From Rhodocyclaceae bacterium (GTDB taxonomy: Bacteria > Pseudomonadota > Gammaproteobacteria > Burkholderiales > Ga0077523), in NCBI GenBank assembly GCA_020248405.1, contig JADCHQ010000002.1, forward strand, positions 56,712-120,711: 64,000 bases of DNA, read 5' to 3'. Positions 43,215-51,807 of this stretch are shown here, piece by piece. The notes under the pieces are model-generated. The model searched no databases. It was not told the origin of the DNA and worked only from the letters and a program-made list of their open reading frames with translations. The stretch's first letter is position 1, and every line of letters begins with the position of its first letter. A program made the translations under genes and the position numbers.

Positions 43215-44058
43215 ATGGAGGAACCCCCCTTGACAGTGCCCACTGAAGCGCAGTTGTTGGCCTGGACCGACGCAGCCGTTGCCGGTGACGCCGATGCGCT
43301 CGAAGAACTGCTGCGTGCGCTGAAGGATCCGTTGTTTCGGTTGGCGCTGCGTATCCTGGGCAACTTCGCCGACGCGGAGGATGCTACGCAGGAAGTCCTG
43401 GTGAAGATCACCACGGCGCTCGGCAGCTTCGAGCGGCGCAGCGCCATCCGTACCTGGGCGTTTCGCATCGCCGCCAATCACGCGTCGGACATGGCCCCTG
43501 CTCGCCGCGCCCGGCACGCGGAATCTTTCGAGTATCTGGCATTGAGGCTCGATGCCGGGGCCGCCCTGGACGAGCGCTTGCCGCTGCTTGCCGAGGCGGC
43601 CGATCCCGCGCTTGAACTGGAGGCCCGCGAGATGGAGCAGAGGTGTACGCAGGGAATGCTGCTGTGCCTGGACGTGGACGGCCGCACGGCATTCCTGCTG
43701 GGACAGGTGTTTGACTTCGATGCGCGCACCGCCGCCCAAGTCCTGGATATCGGCGAGGCGGCCTTCCGCCAGAAGCTGTCACGGGCCCGCCGCCATCTCG
43801 ATGATTTCATGGGGTGGCAAGTGCGTGCTGGTGAATTCCCGAGCGCCGTGCAATTGCCGCAACCAGTCGCGGGCGGCGGGGCTTGCCTGGCCACAGCAGT
43901 TTTCGCGTACCCGGGACGGTGCCAGCGTTGATCTGCCCGCCGTCATAGCCAGCGCGCGCGCCAAACTGTCGCGCCGGCAACGCATCGGGCTGATCTGCCG
44001 CACCCACCCGGAATGGAGGGTGCCGGAGGAAATGGTGGATTACGTCCGCGAGGTGTTG
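43215..44058 (+). pseudogene. ECF-type RNA polymerase sigma factor with a frameshift in the C-terminal part
   Basis: From ATG 43215 the first frame gives sigma region 2 (DPLFRLALRILGNFADAEDATQEVLVKI) and region 4 (FDFDARTAAQVLDIGEAAFRQKLSRARRHLDDFMG). After about 43810 the family-like sequence moves to the next frame: GGKCVLVNSRAPCNCRNQ, then RRQRIGLICRTHPEWRVPEEMVDYVREVL. Some ECF proteins carry a Cys-rich C-terminal extension of this kind. A single extra base in the GGGGTGG stretch at 43811-43817 would explain the break. The first frame stops at 43931; the second shows no convincing end before the next gene. The gene may be decaying or misread. Confidence 0.65.
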
Positions 44059-44163
44059 CGACCCAGCACCCTGTTCAACAAGCGCCCGCCGCGGCTTTCC
44101 TGGTGCGGGAACTGCGGCAGTCCCAAGCCCTGGCCGTGCCGGGGGACAAGGCGTGGCGAACGG

Positions 44164-45168
44164 CTACGGGTGTTCTCGCAGGGATCGAAACTCGTTCGGT
44201 GCCACGCCCAGGGCGCGGCGAAAGGCGCGGGCGAAAGCGGACGGATCGCTGTAGCCAACCTCGCGTGCGATGTTGCCGATGCTGTCATGGGTTTCCTGCA
44301 GACGCTGCGCGGCTATCTGCAGGCGCCACCACTGCAGGTAGTCCGCCGGTGTCTGCGCCATCCGGGCGCAGAAGCGCTCGAGAAATGCAGTGCGCGACAG
44401 GTGCGACAGGCGCGCAAGGGCAGCGATGGTCCATTGCGCGTCGGGCTGACGATGCATGGCCGTCAGAGCGGCCGCCAGCCTTGGATCGGATGCCGCGGCC
44501 AACCACCCCGTTGCGGGACTGGCGTCTAGCAGCGCTTGCCGGAGAGCCTGAATGAACAGGATCTCGGCAGCCCGTCGCAGCACCGCCGAAGAAACGCCGC
44601 CGGGCCGAGCGGTTTCCCCGCGCGCCAGCGCGAGAGCCGGCGCGATGCGTGTGACTGCCCCTGTGCCGGCACGCAGGACGATTGCCGAGGGCAGGCCCGC
44701 CACGAGGGCTTTGCCCGCTGGCATGTCCGCCGTGAAGCTGGCGGTCAGCAACTGCGTTCGCGCGCCGCCGCCGCCGTAGGTGAACCTGGTGGCGTTGCGA
44801 TCGCGCCGGTCTATCCCCGCAATCTCTGCCACCGGCGTGGCGGTCCGCCCTGGGCGGTCGGACACGGCATGGCGCTGGTCGCGAGGCAGCACCGCCACAT
44901 CGCCGGCGCATAGACGCAAGCTCGTGGGCTCGTCCGCCAGATTCACCACGCATTCGCCTTCGAGCACTGCGTGCACCGCGGCGAGTCGCCCGCCTGGAAG
45001 TTGGATTCCCCAGGGCGCGGTGAGCTCGCTGATGCAAAAAAACCAGCCGTGAAACCGCAATGCATCCAGCACCTGCGCAATCAGCTCCGCCCGGGGTGAA
45101 TTCTCTGCATCACCTTCCGTACTCGCTGCCGCGCCGGGCTGTGGCTGATTGCGTAACGTCCGGTCCAT
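44164..45168 (-). CDS. AraC-family transcriptional regulator with cupin sensor domain
   Basis: A 334-residue regulator. Start ATG 45168 has GGAAAA upstream. The N-terminal half is a cupin_6-type sensor (AVHAVLEGECVVNLADEPTSLRLCAGDVAVLPRDQRHAV), and the C-terminal has two helix-turn-helix motifs: WTIAALARLSHLSRTAFLERF near 250, and [32 protein letters not shown]. It is divergent from the NAD(P)-binding gene at 45328, a common pairing in which the regulator controls the neighbouring oxidoreductase; the 159-base gap would hold the operator. Confidence 0.93.
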   Translation of the reverse strand: MDRTLRNQPQPGAAASTEGDAENSPRAELIAQVLDALRFHGWFFCISELTAPWGIQLPGGRLAAVHAVLEGECVVNLADEPTSLRLCAGDVAVLPRDQRHAVSDRPGRTATPVAEIAGIDRRDRNATRFTYGGGGARTQLLTASFTADMPAGKALVAGLPSAIVLRAGTGAVTRIAPALALARGETARPGGVSSAVLRRAAEILFIQALRQALLDASPATGWLAAASDPRLAAALTAMHRQPDAQWTIAALARLSHLSRTAFLERFCARMAQTPADYLQWWRLQIAAQRLQETHDSIGNIAREVGYSDPSAFARAFRRALGVAPNEFRSLREHP

Positions 45169-45327
45169 GAGTTTTCCGGGGAGCAATGGGTTGAAAGTGT
45201 CGCACGCCGGCCGCCGTCGGGGCCAACGGCTGCGGCGCCCATGGGACGGTGGTGTTCCTTTGCCCCGGCGCATTTCATGTTCAGCCCGTTGCTTCGAGGC
45301 GTGGTGTTCCGCTCAAAGGGAGGCAGT

Positions 45328-45978
45328 ATGAAGCTGGTGGTTTTCGGCGCATCCGGCGCCACGGGTCGACACGTTGTACGTATCGCCGGGGCCGCGGGCT
45401 GGTCCGTGGTGGCATTCGTTCGCACGCAGGCGGCTGCGATGGACTTTGCTGGCGATCATGAGCCCATGGTGGGCAATCCCACCGAGCTTGCCGACGTCAC
45501 CAAGGCGGTGAGGGGAGCCGATGCCGTGGCCGTCTGTCTGGGCATTTCGCGGCGCACGCGCTCGCCATTCGCGGCGCTGGTATCGCCGCCCGATCTCACG
45601 TCGCGCTCGGTGGCTGCCATCGTGCAGGCCATGCACAACGAACACGTCCGGCGCATCGTCTATGTCAGCGCCTTCGGCGCTGCCGACAGCTGGGCCCGAA
45701 TGCCGTGGTGGGGCAGGCTGTTCATTCGGATCAGCAAGGTGCGCCACTCCATGGCCGACCACACGCGCAGCGAGCAACTGCTGCGGGCATCGGGCCTCGA
45801 CTGGACCGCCCTGCGCCCCGTGCTGCTGGATGATGCGCCTTCAGCGCTTTCTGCTGCGCCCATGGGGCTTGATGGCCCCCGGCTCGCGAAGGTTTCCCGC
45901 GAGGCGCTGGCGCGAACCGTTGTTCATGTGCTGCGCGACGGCGCCACCTTCGGTCAGGCGATTGGCATCAAGGGGTGA
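45328..45978 (+). CDS. NmrA/NAD(P)-binding Rossmann-fold protein
   Basis: A 216-residue atypical SDR. ATG 45328 follows AAAGGGAGG. The N-terminal KLVVFGASGATGRHVV is the NAD(P)-binding loop, and VRRIVYVSAFGA with the C-terminal LDWTALRPVLL are typical of NAD(P)H-binding flavin-reductase-like or NmrA proteins. The catalytic Tyr-Lys pair is not evident, so it may sense or reduce small substrates. Likely target of the divergent AraC regulator. Confidence 0.88.
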   Translation: MKLVVFGASGATGRHVVRIAGAAGWSVVAFVRTQAAAMDFAGDHEPMVGNPTELADVTKAVRGADAVAVCLGISRRTRSPFAALVSPPDLTSRSVAAIVQAMHNEHVRRIVYVSAFGAADSWARMPWWGRLFIRISKVRHSMADHTRSEQLLRASGLDWTALRPVLLDDAPSALSAAPMGLDGPRLAKVSREALARTVVHVLRDGATFGQAIGIKG

Positions 45979-46073
45979 CGGACAGGGCATGCAGCGCGGT
46001 CACAATTCGGTTGCCTTTTCGTCCAAGCAGGGAGGCCGCTGTCTTTGGTGGTCGCAACCGCGAGGACCCATCC

Positions 46074-46777
46074 ATGAAAGTTGTTACCAATTCCGCACTC
46101 GCCGCCCTGGCGATGGCCACTGTGGTGGTGGCGCAGACCACTGGCGCAGCCGCCGCACCGGTGGTTACCGTGGTGCGGGTGCCCAAGCCCTGGATCGCGC
46201 CCAAGGCGCTCGTGCCAGCAGGATGCGCGACACCATGGCCGAGTACGACAAGATTCCCGGGCTGAGCTTCAAGATCTATACGATCTCCCAGACCGAGGCC
46301 CGCTACGGCGGAATCTACCTCTGGACGGATCGCGCAAGCGCGCAGAGCTGGTTCAATCCTGCCTGGTTCGCGCGCGTGGAAGAACAACGCGGCGCACCCG
46401 GTGAAGTTCGCTACTTCGATGTGCTAACGGTGACTGACAGCACCCCTGGCGGCACTCCGGCCGCCAGCCGCAGCAATGCCGTGGCTGCCTTGATCACGGT
46501 GCCGGCGCTTGCCGAAGGCGCGGCGCGCGCAGCGCAGTTGCGCGCCACGCTCACCGAAGCTGCGGAGGGTCGGCTGCGGGAATACACGGTGGTCGCGGAG
46601 GGCCTCGCCGGCGTGGTGCTCCTGTGGCGCGATCAGGCGACGGCCGCGGGCTCCTTGAGCGACGCGTGGAGGGCGTGCGCACGGCAACAACTGGGCGCCG
46701 AGCCTGTGGTGGAGTGGTACGACGCTCCCGTGCTGCTGCCGTCCGCGCTGACAAGCAACGGGACTGCTGCCCAGTGA
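46074..46777 (+). pseudogene. YdhR-like / dimeric alpha-beta-barrel monooxygenase-type protein, frameshifted
   Basis: ATG 46074 starts a signal-peptide-like N-terminus (MKVVTNSALAALAMATVVVA) and VVTVVRVPKPWIAPKALV. At about 46209-46222 the similarity switches frame, continuing RMRDTMAEYDKIPGLSFKIYTISQTEARYGGIYLWTDRASAQSWF to a stop at 46777. The second part is typical of YdhR-family heme- or quinol-type small monooxygenases (W/Y-rich SWFNPAWF). A one-base change would reunite both. It is either a broken gene or a sequence error. The neighbouring sigma gene shows a similar break, and none is seen in the two genes between. Confidence 0.65.
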
Positions 46778-46886
46778 CACCTGGCGGACCGGCGCTCGCT
46801 CCGCCTGCGAGGTCGTCACCGATGCCGCGATGTGCGGCGCGGTGGTACGTAACGCATCGGCCTTTGCCGGGATTCGCCGTAGCGCA

Positions 46887-47939
46887 TCAGCACACGCGCA
46901 CGCCAGGTTCACCCGTTTCCACGGTGCCGATCAGCGCGGCCTGATGGAAACCAGCCCGCTGGAATTCGTGCAGCACGGCGTGCACGGCGTCAGGCGCGCA
47001 ACTCACCAGCAACCCACCGCTGGTCTGGGGGTCGCACAGCAGCCAGCGCGTGGTTTCGTCCATGCCGGCCTCGTCCACCAGATCCCCGTAGCCGGCCCAG
47101 TTGCGCCGGGAGGCACCGGTGATGAAGCCCTCGGCGGCCAGGGCTCGCGCGCCCGGCAGCGTGGGTACCCGGGCCAGGTCCAGGCGCGCGCGCACGCCCG
47201 AACCGCGGCATACCTCCAGCAGGTGGCCGAGCAACCCGAAGCCGGTTACATCGGTGAGTGCGTGCACGCCGGGCAGCGTGGCCAGCGCCGCGCCGGGGGT
47301 ATTCAGGCGTGTGGTGCTGTCGATCATGGCGCGGTAGCACTCGGCTGTTAGGCGATCTTTCTTGAGGGCCGCGCTGTAGATGCCCACACCCAGACCCTTG
47401 CCCAGGACGAGGCGGTCGCCGGGCTGGGCATCGGCATTGCGTTTCAGGTGGCGCGGATCCACCAGGCCGATCACCACCAGCCCGTAGATGGGCTCCACCG
47501 AGTCGATGCTGTGGCCGCCCGCCACGGGGATGCCGGCCCGGGCGCATACCGACTCGCCACCCTGGAGGATGGCGCGGATGGTCTCCACGGGCAGCTTGTC
47601 GATGGGCATGCCCACCAGCGCCAGGGCGAACAGCGGCGTGCCGCCCATGGCGTAGACGTCCGAGATGGCGTTGGTGGCCGCGATGGCACCGAAGTCGAAG
47701 GGGTCGTCCACCACCGGCATGAAGAAGTCGGTGGTGGCCACGATGGCCTGCGTGTCGCTGATGCGATAGACCGCGGCGTCGTCGCTGGTCTCGATGCCCA
47801 CCAGCAGGTCCTGGGGCAGCAGGCCCGTGGCGGTGTTGGCGAGGATGTCCCGCAGCACGCCGGGTGCGAGCTTGCAGCCGCAACCGCCGCCGTGGGCAAG
47901 ACTGGTGAGACGGGGGATGGCAGAGGCAGGACTGTTCAC
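46887..47939 (-). CDS. selD: Selenide, water dikinase
   Basis: Makes selenophosphate from selenide and ATP for selenocysteine and 2-selenouridine synthesis. The 350-residue product starts at GTG 47939. The active site HGGGCGCKLAPG has C20 and K23, matching C17 and K20 of E. coli SelD; the catalytic position is Cys, not selenocysteine. Further blocks are ATTDFFMPVVDDPFDFG with metal-binding Asp, NAISDVYAMGGTPLFAL, and CDPQTSGGLL near the C-terminus. No selA, selB or selU is in the window. Confidence 0.95.
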   Translation of the reverse strand: MNSPASAIPRLTSLAHGGGCGCKLAPGVLRDILANTATGLLPQDLLVGIETSDDAAVYRISDTQAIVATTDFFMPVVDDPFDFGAIAATNAISDVYAMGGTPLFALALVGMPIDKLPVETIRAILQGGESVCARAGIPVAGGHSIDSVEPIYGLVVIGLVDPRHLKRNADAQPGDRLVLGKGLGVGIYSAALKKDRLTAECYRAMIDSTTRLNTPGAALATLPGVHALTDVTGFGLLGHLLEVCRGSGVRARLDLARVPTLPGARALAAEGFITGASRRNWAGYGDLVDEAGMDETTRWLLCDPQTSGGLLVSCAPDAVHAVLHEFQRAGFHQAALIGTVETGEPGVRVC

Positions 47940-48012
47940 GGCAGACGGGAATCGGGTGTGAGAGGTTTTGGCTGGAAGTCTACGGACACTCGGCGTGTCG
48001 TCGACGCGCCAT

Positions 48013-48495
48013 CTACCGCTGCAACACCACGTCCAGCAGCTTTACCTCGAACAGCAGCGTGGAGTTCGGCGGCACCTCGCCGAAGGCGGTCCGGCTGCCA
48101 TAGCCGAACTTCGGCGGAATCACCAAGGTCCGGCTTCCGCCCACCCGCATGCCGTCGATGCCCTTGTCCAGCCCCTCGATCATGCGCGCCACGCCCAGCA
48201 GAACCGACAGCGCGTGGCCACGGTCGAGCGTGCTGTCGAACTTGAGCCCCTTGCCCCCGGGCACGAGTGGATCGAACACGAAGCCCTCGTAGTCGATCAC
48301 CACGTAGGCTTCCGGCTGGGCCAAGGCCCCCGTGCCCAAGCGCTGCTCGATCACCACGATCTTCGACGGTGGGGCGAGAGGCAGGGCATCGGCGAATTCC
48401 ACCTTCTTGGACTGCGCCATGGCGCCGCTGGCGAAGGCGGCGCATACGAACAACGCAAAGGCGTGCAGCAGCACGCGGCGGTAGGAATCAAACAT
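48013..48495 (-). CDS. Exported FKBP-type peptidyl-prolyl isomerase
   Basis: A 160-residue protein starting at ATG 48495, overlapping the end of the upstream gene by eight bases. A signal peptide (HAFALFVCAAFASGAMAQ) is followed by one FKBP domain: YEGFVFDPLVPGGKGLKFDSTLDRGHAL, GLDKGIDGMRVGGSRTLVIPPKFGYG and PPNSTLLFEVKLLDV. These hold the aromatic pocket residues of the fold. Likely a periplasmic folding catalyst. A GTG four codons earlier is possible. Confidence 0.92.
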   Translation of the reverse strand: MFDSYRRVLLHAFALFVCAAFASGAMAQSKKVEFADALPLAPPSKIVVIEQRLGTGALAQPEAYVVIDYEGFVFDPLVPGGKGLKFDSTLDRGHALSVLLGVARMIEGLDKGIDGMRVGGSRTLVIPPKFGYGSRTAFGEVPPNSTLLFEVKLLDVVLQR

Positions 48496-49120
48496 GGAGC
48501 AGTGCACGGATTTCCTTGGGTTTGGGAAGCTTGCTCTGGTCGAGCACGAGGTGGCGGATGGCGCGGGTCTCGAGGGTTTTGCGCACCGCGGCGAGCCGGA
48601 CTGTCGCGGCGGGGGTGGTCACGTCCACGGCAGCACGTACGGAAAAATCGCTGCCGCACACGACCACCGCATGGGCATGGGCCGCAAGGCTGGACTCCAG
48701 CACCAGGCCCGGCAGCAGTTGGCCGAGCGGCACGCGTGCCAGGACGTGATGGTCCGGCAACGCCGCCTTGAAGGCAAGAAAGGCGAGTTTCTCGGCGCCC
48801 GTGAGCAGCACCGGCGCGTGCAACAGGGCCGCGGCGCTGGGCGCTGTGGCCACGGCCGGCGGGGGCAGCGCGGAGGCCGCCGTCAGGGAAGAGCCGCCGC
48901 CACCGCCAGGCGGCGAGGGGAGCACACCGCTGCGGTGTTGAGCAACGAAACGCTCCAGTTCGTTGGCGCCATCTGCCCCTTTGCCGCCCTCGCGCGGGCG
49001 ACGTTGCGGCGTCATGTCCAGGCCGCTGCCGCCGCCCCGAAGGGAGCGATTGATCCGATACCAGAACACCAGTACCGCGGCAATAATGGCAAAACCGGCC
49101 AGGACCTTGAACTCGCTCAT
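48488..49120 (-). CDS. Membrane-anchored DUF2726-domain protein
   Basis: A 210-residue protein. One N-terminal membrane helix (KVLAGFAIIAAVLVFWY) is followed by a Gly/Pro/Ala-rich linker, then a C-terminal domain with LTGAEKLAFLAFKAALPDHHVLARVPL and VVVCGSDFSVRAAVDVTTP, resembling DUF2726, a restriction-endonuclease-like fold seen in topoisomerase-associated proteins. The linker has a Gly-run. Function unknown. It overlaps the FKBP gene and is divergent from the bTHX gene. Confidence 0.75.
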   Translation of the reverse strand: MSEFKVLAGFAIIAAVLVFWYRINRSLRGGGSGLDMTPQRRPREGGKGADGANELERFVAQHRSGVLPSPPGGGGGSSLTAASALPPPAVATAPSAAALLHAPVLLTGAEKLAFLAFKAALPDHHVLARVPLGQLLPGLVLESSLAAHAHAVVVCGSDFSVRAAVDVTTPAATVRLAAVRKTLETRAIRHLVLDQSKLPKPKEIRALLHV

Positions 49121-49224
49121 GGGGGGAGCGGGGAATGGGCGGCGAAAGAAAATAGCCGTTAGTGTACCCGTGGGCGCATCGGCTAGAATTTGCAGCCGTC
49201 AAAAAATTCCTGAAAGGATTCACC

Positions 49225-49353
49225 ATGGGCGCTGGAGACCTGCGTACCCGCAAGGGCAAGATTTCCAATGGTAGTCATGGCAAGACGCGGCCCGGCCGCG
49301 CGCGGAAGAAGAACGCCCCGGCGCCAGTGGCCGGCAAGTCCAAGCCGCGCTAA
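49225..49353 (+). CDS. Small 30S ribosomal protein bTHX
   Basis: A 42-residue basic protein starting at ATG 49225, with AAAGGA seven bases upstream. It opens MGAGDLRTRKGKISNGSHGKTRP, which matches the bTHX pattern MGKGDxKTRRGKIxxGSxGKxRP, then has an Ala/Pro/Lys-rich tail. bTHX fills a cavity in the head of the 30S subunit. The tail is longer than in Thermus. Stand-alone gene upstream of the M14 peptidase. Confidence 0.88.
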   Translation: MGAGDLRTRKGKISNGSHGKTRPGRARKKNAPAPVAGKSKPR

Positions 49354-49398
49354 TCGTGGTGCCGGGACTGGCCCGGCACCTTACTCCCGGCGCAGCCC

Positions 49399-51078
49399 AT
49401 GGCCTTCGATCGCTATCTGCGCCACGACCAACTCTCTGAGGCGCTGCGCGACCTGGTCGCGCAGCGCCCGGATCTTTTCACCCTCGATTGCATCGGCCGC
49501 AGCTTCGAGGGCCGCGAAGTGTGGCTGATGACTGCCACCCGGGCCGCCACGGGGCCCGCCTCGGACAAGCCGGCCCTGTGGGTGGACGGCAACATCCACG
49601 CCACGGAAGTCACCGGCGCCATGGCGTGCCTTTACTTCCTGAGCCAGCTTGCCGAGCGCGACGGCATCGACGCCGATGTGACCCGAGCCCTCGATACCCG
49701 AGCCTTCTTCGTTGCGCCGCGGTTGAACCCGGACGGCGCGGAGCTGGCGCTCGCCGACATTCCGCGCTTCGTGCGCTCCTCGGTACGCCCCTTTCCTTGG
49801 GACGAACCGCCCGTGGGCGGATTGAGGCGCGAGGACGTGGACGGCGACGGCCGCGTGCTGAGCATGCGCATCGCCGATTCCAACGGCCCGTGGAAAATCT
49901 CCGACCGTGACCCGCGCCTGATGGTGCGGCGCGACCCCGCCGAGACGGGCGGGCGCTACTTCCGGCTTCTGCCCGAGGGCACGATCGAGTGCTGGGACGG
50001 CGTGAGCCTGGAGTTGCAGCCGCGCCGCGAACAGCTTGACCTCAACCGCAACTACCCCGCCCACTGGCGGCAGGAGCACGAGCAGCATGGCGCCGGGCCG
50101 TACCCGGCCTCCGAGCCCGAGGTGGCCGCGGCGGTGCGCTTCATCGTCGCCCACCCCAACATCACCGGCGGCGTTTCCTTCCACACCTACAGCGGCGTGC
50201 TGCTGCGCCCCTACTCCCATCTGGCCGACGACAGCCTGGCGCCCGAGGACCTGTGGACCTACCAGAAGCTTGGCGCCCGGGGAACGGAGCTCACCGGCTA
50301 CCCCAACATCAGCGTGTTTCACGACTTCCGCTACCACCCCAAGGAGGTCATCACCGGCACCTTCGACGACTGGATGTTCGAGCATCGCGGCGTGTTCGCC
50401 TGGACGGTGGAGATCTGGAGCCCGCAGCGCGAGGCCGGTATCGAAGACTACAAATTCATCGACTGGTACCGCGAACACCCCGTGGAGGACGACCTCAAGC
50501 TGCTGGCCTGGAGCGACACGGCGCTTGAGGGTCGCGGTTTCGTGGACTGGTACCCCTTCGAGCATCCGCAGCTGGGTGCCGTGGAGCTGGGCGGCTGGAA
50601 CACGCTCTACAGCTGGACCAATCCGCCGCCGCATCTGCTGGAGCGCGAGGTGGCAAGGTTCCCCGCCTGGCTGGTGTGGCAGGCGCTGGTCTCGCCCCGG
50701 CTGGAGCTCTTCCATGCCTCGGCCGTGCGCCTGGGGTCCGATGCCTGGCGGGTGCGGCTGGCGGTACACAACACCGGCTGGCTGCCCAGCTATGTCACGC
50801 GTCACGCCCGCGAGCGGGTGCGCGGCGTGGTCTTCGAGATCGAGCTGCCGGAGGGGGCGCGGCTGGAGTCGGGGCTGCCGCGGGTGGTGGGCGGGCAACT
50901 GGAAGGCCGTTCCCACAAGCCCGCCACGCCCTCGAGCTGGGCGGGCTGGGGGGGTGACACCACCGCCGACCGCGCCCAGGCCGAATGGGTGGTTCGCGGT
51001 TGCGAAGGCACGGTGGTCGGCCTGTCGGCGCGCCACGAGCGCGCGGGCGCGCTGCGCACCAGCCTCCAGTTGGCCTAG
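49399..51078 (+). CDS. M14-family zinc carboxypeptidase
   Basis: A 559-residue metallopeptidase with no evident signal peptide. Zinc ligands are HxxE in DGNIHATEVTG (near residue 65) and the later His in VSFHTYSG (near 275). The catalytic Glu is in AWTVEIWSP. LDLNRNYPAHW carries the substrate-binding Asn-Arg. After the catalytic domain (about 1-370) there is a C-terminal beta-rich part (VRLAVHNTGWLPSYVTRHA). Many bacterial relatives are uncharacterised; peptide or amidated substrates are inferred from the family. Confidence 0.92.
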   Translation: MAFDRYLRHDQLSEALRDLVAQRPDLFTLDCIGRSFEGREVWLMTATRAATGPASDKPALWVDGNIHATEVTGAMACLYFLSQLAERDGIDADVTRALDTRAFFVAPRLNPDGAELALADIPRFVRSSVRPFPWDEPPVGGLRREDVDGDGRVLSMRIADSNGPWKISDRDPRLMVRRDPAETGGRYFRLLPEGTIECWDGVSLELQPRREQLDLNRNYPAHWRQEHEQHGAGPYPASEPEVAAAVRFIVAHPNITGGVSFHTYSGVLLRPYSHLADDSLAPEDLWTYQKLGARGTELTGYPNISVFHDFRYHPKEVITGTFDDWMFEHRGVFAWTVEIWSPQREAGIEDYKFIDWYREHPVEDDLKLLAWSDTALEGRGFVDWYPFEHPQLGAVELGGWNTLYSWTNPPPHLLEREVARFPAWLVWQALVSPRLELFHASAVRLGSDAWRVRLAVHNTGWLPSYVTRHARERVRGVVFEIELPEGARLESGLPRVVGGQLEGRSHKPATPSSWAGWGGDTTADRAQAEWVVRGCEGTVVGLSARHERAGALRTSLQLA

Positions 51079-51093
51079 GGCTTCGCTTTCCCG

Positions 51094-51807
51094 TCAAAGC
51101 CGCACCGGTACCGCCGTTTCCAGGGTGATGCCGAGGGGGTCGAGCCGGGCGCACAGCGCCATGGCCTCCACGCCCGCCGCCAGTGCCTCGCCCATGGTGC
51201 GTTCGTAGAGCGGATCGATGACGCCGGCAGGGCGCACCTCCTGCACGTCGTCGCGCTGCACGCAGAACACCAGCGCCGCCCGCGCGCCCGAGCGAACCAC
51301 CTGCATCAGCTCGCGCAGATGCTTCGAAGCGCGCGCGCTCACGGCATCGGGGAACAGCGCCACGCCGTCCTGCACCGCGGCCGTGACGTTCTTCACCTCC
51401 ACGTAGCAGGGGGGGCGCTCCGCTGCCGACAGCAGGAAGTCCACCCTCGATCCCTCCTCGCCGTAGGCCGCCTCGGCGCGAATGGAATCGTACCCGGCCA
51501 GGGCCGGCAGCCGGCCCGCGTGGAGGGCCTCGCGCACCAGTGCGTTGCTGCGGTGGGTGTTGATGCCCACGAGGCAGCCACCGCCCAGGTCGGTGAGCTC
51601 CCACGAGTAGGCGTACTTGCGCGTGGGCGAGGGCGCGTGCACCAGCCATACCCGGCTGCCGGGCTCGGCGCAGCCGAGCATCGAGCCGGTGTTGGGGCAG
51701 TGGGCGGTGATCTGCGCGCCATCCTCGAGGCGCACGTCGGCGAGAAAACGCTGGTAGCGCCGCAGCAGCGTGCCGGGCACCAGTGGCGTGTCAAAGCGCA
51801 ATTGCAT
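51094..51807 (-). CDS. sfsA: DNA/RNA nuclease SfsA
   Basis: A 237-residue product starting at ATG 51807 (MQLRFDTPLVPGTLLRRYQRFLADV), like other SfsA proteins. Family blocks: AHCPNTGSMLGC, RKYAYSWEL, GINTHRSNALVREAL, and RVDFLL...CYVEVKNVT, the PD-(D/E)XK nuclease-like core. SfsA was first named for sugar-fermentation stimulation and has nuclease activity. A start nine codons further up would extend into the next gene. It overlaps that gene's end by 17 bases. Confidence 0.94.
   Translation of the reverse strand: MQLRFDTPLVPGTLLRRYQRFLADVRLEDGAQITAHCPNTGSMLGCAEPGSRVWLVHAPSPTRKYAYSWELTDLGGGCLVGINTHRSNALVREALHAGRLPALAGYDSIRAEAAYGEEGSRVDFLLSAAERPPCYVEVKNVTAAVQDGVALFPDAVSARASKHLRELMQVVRSGARAALVFCVQRDDVQEVRPAGVIDPLYERTMGEALAAGVEAMALCARLDPLGITLETAVPVRL

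Noticed and set aside
46887..47939. Selenocysteine-containing SelD
   Set aside because: The active-site position is an ordinary Cys codon, and there is no in-frame TGA.
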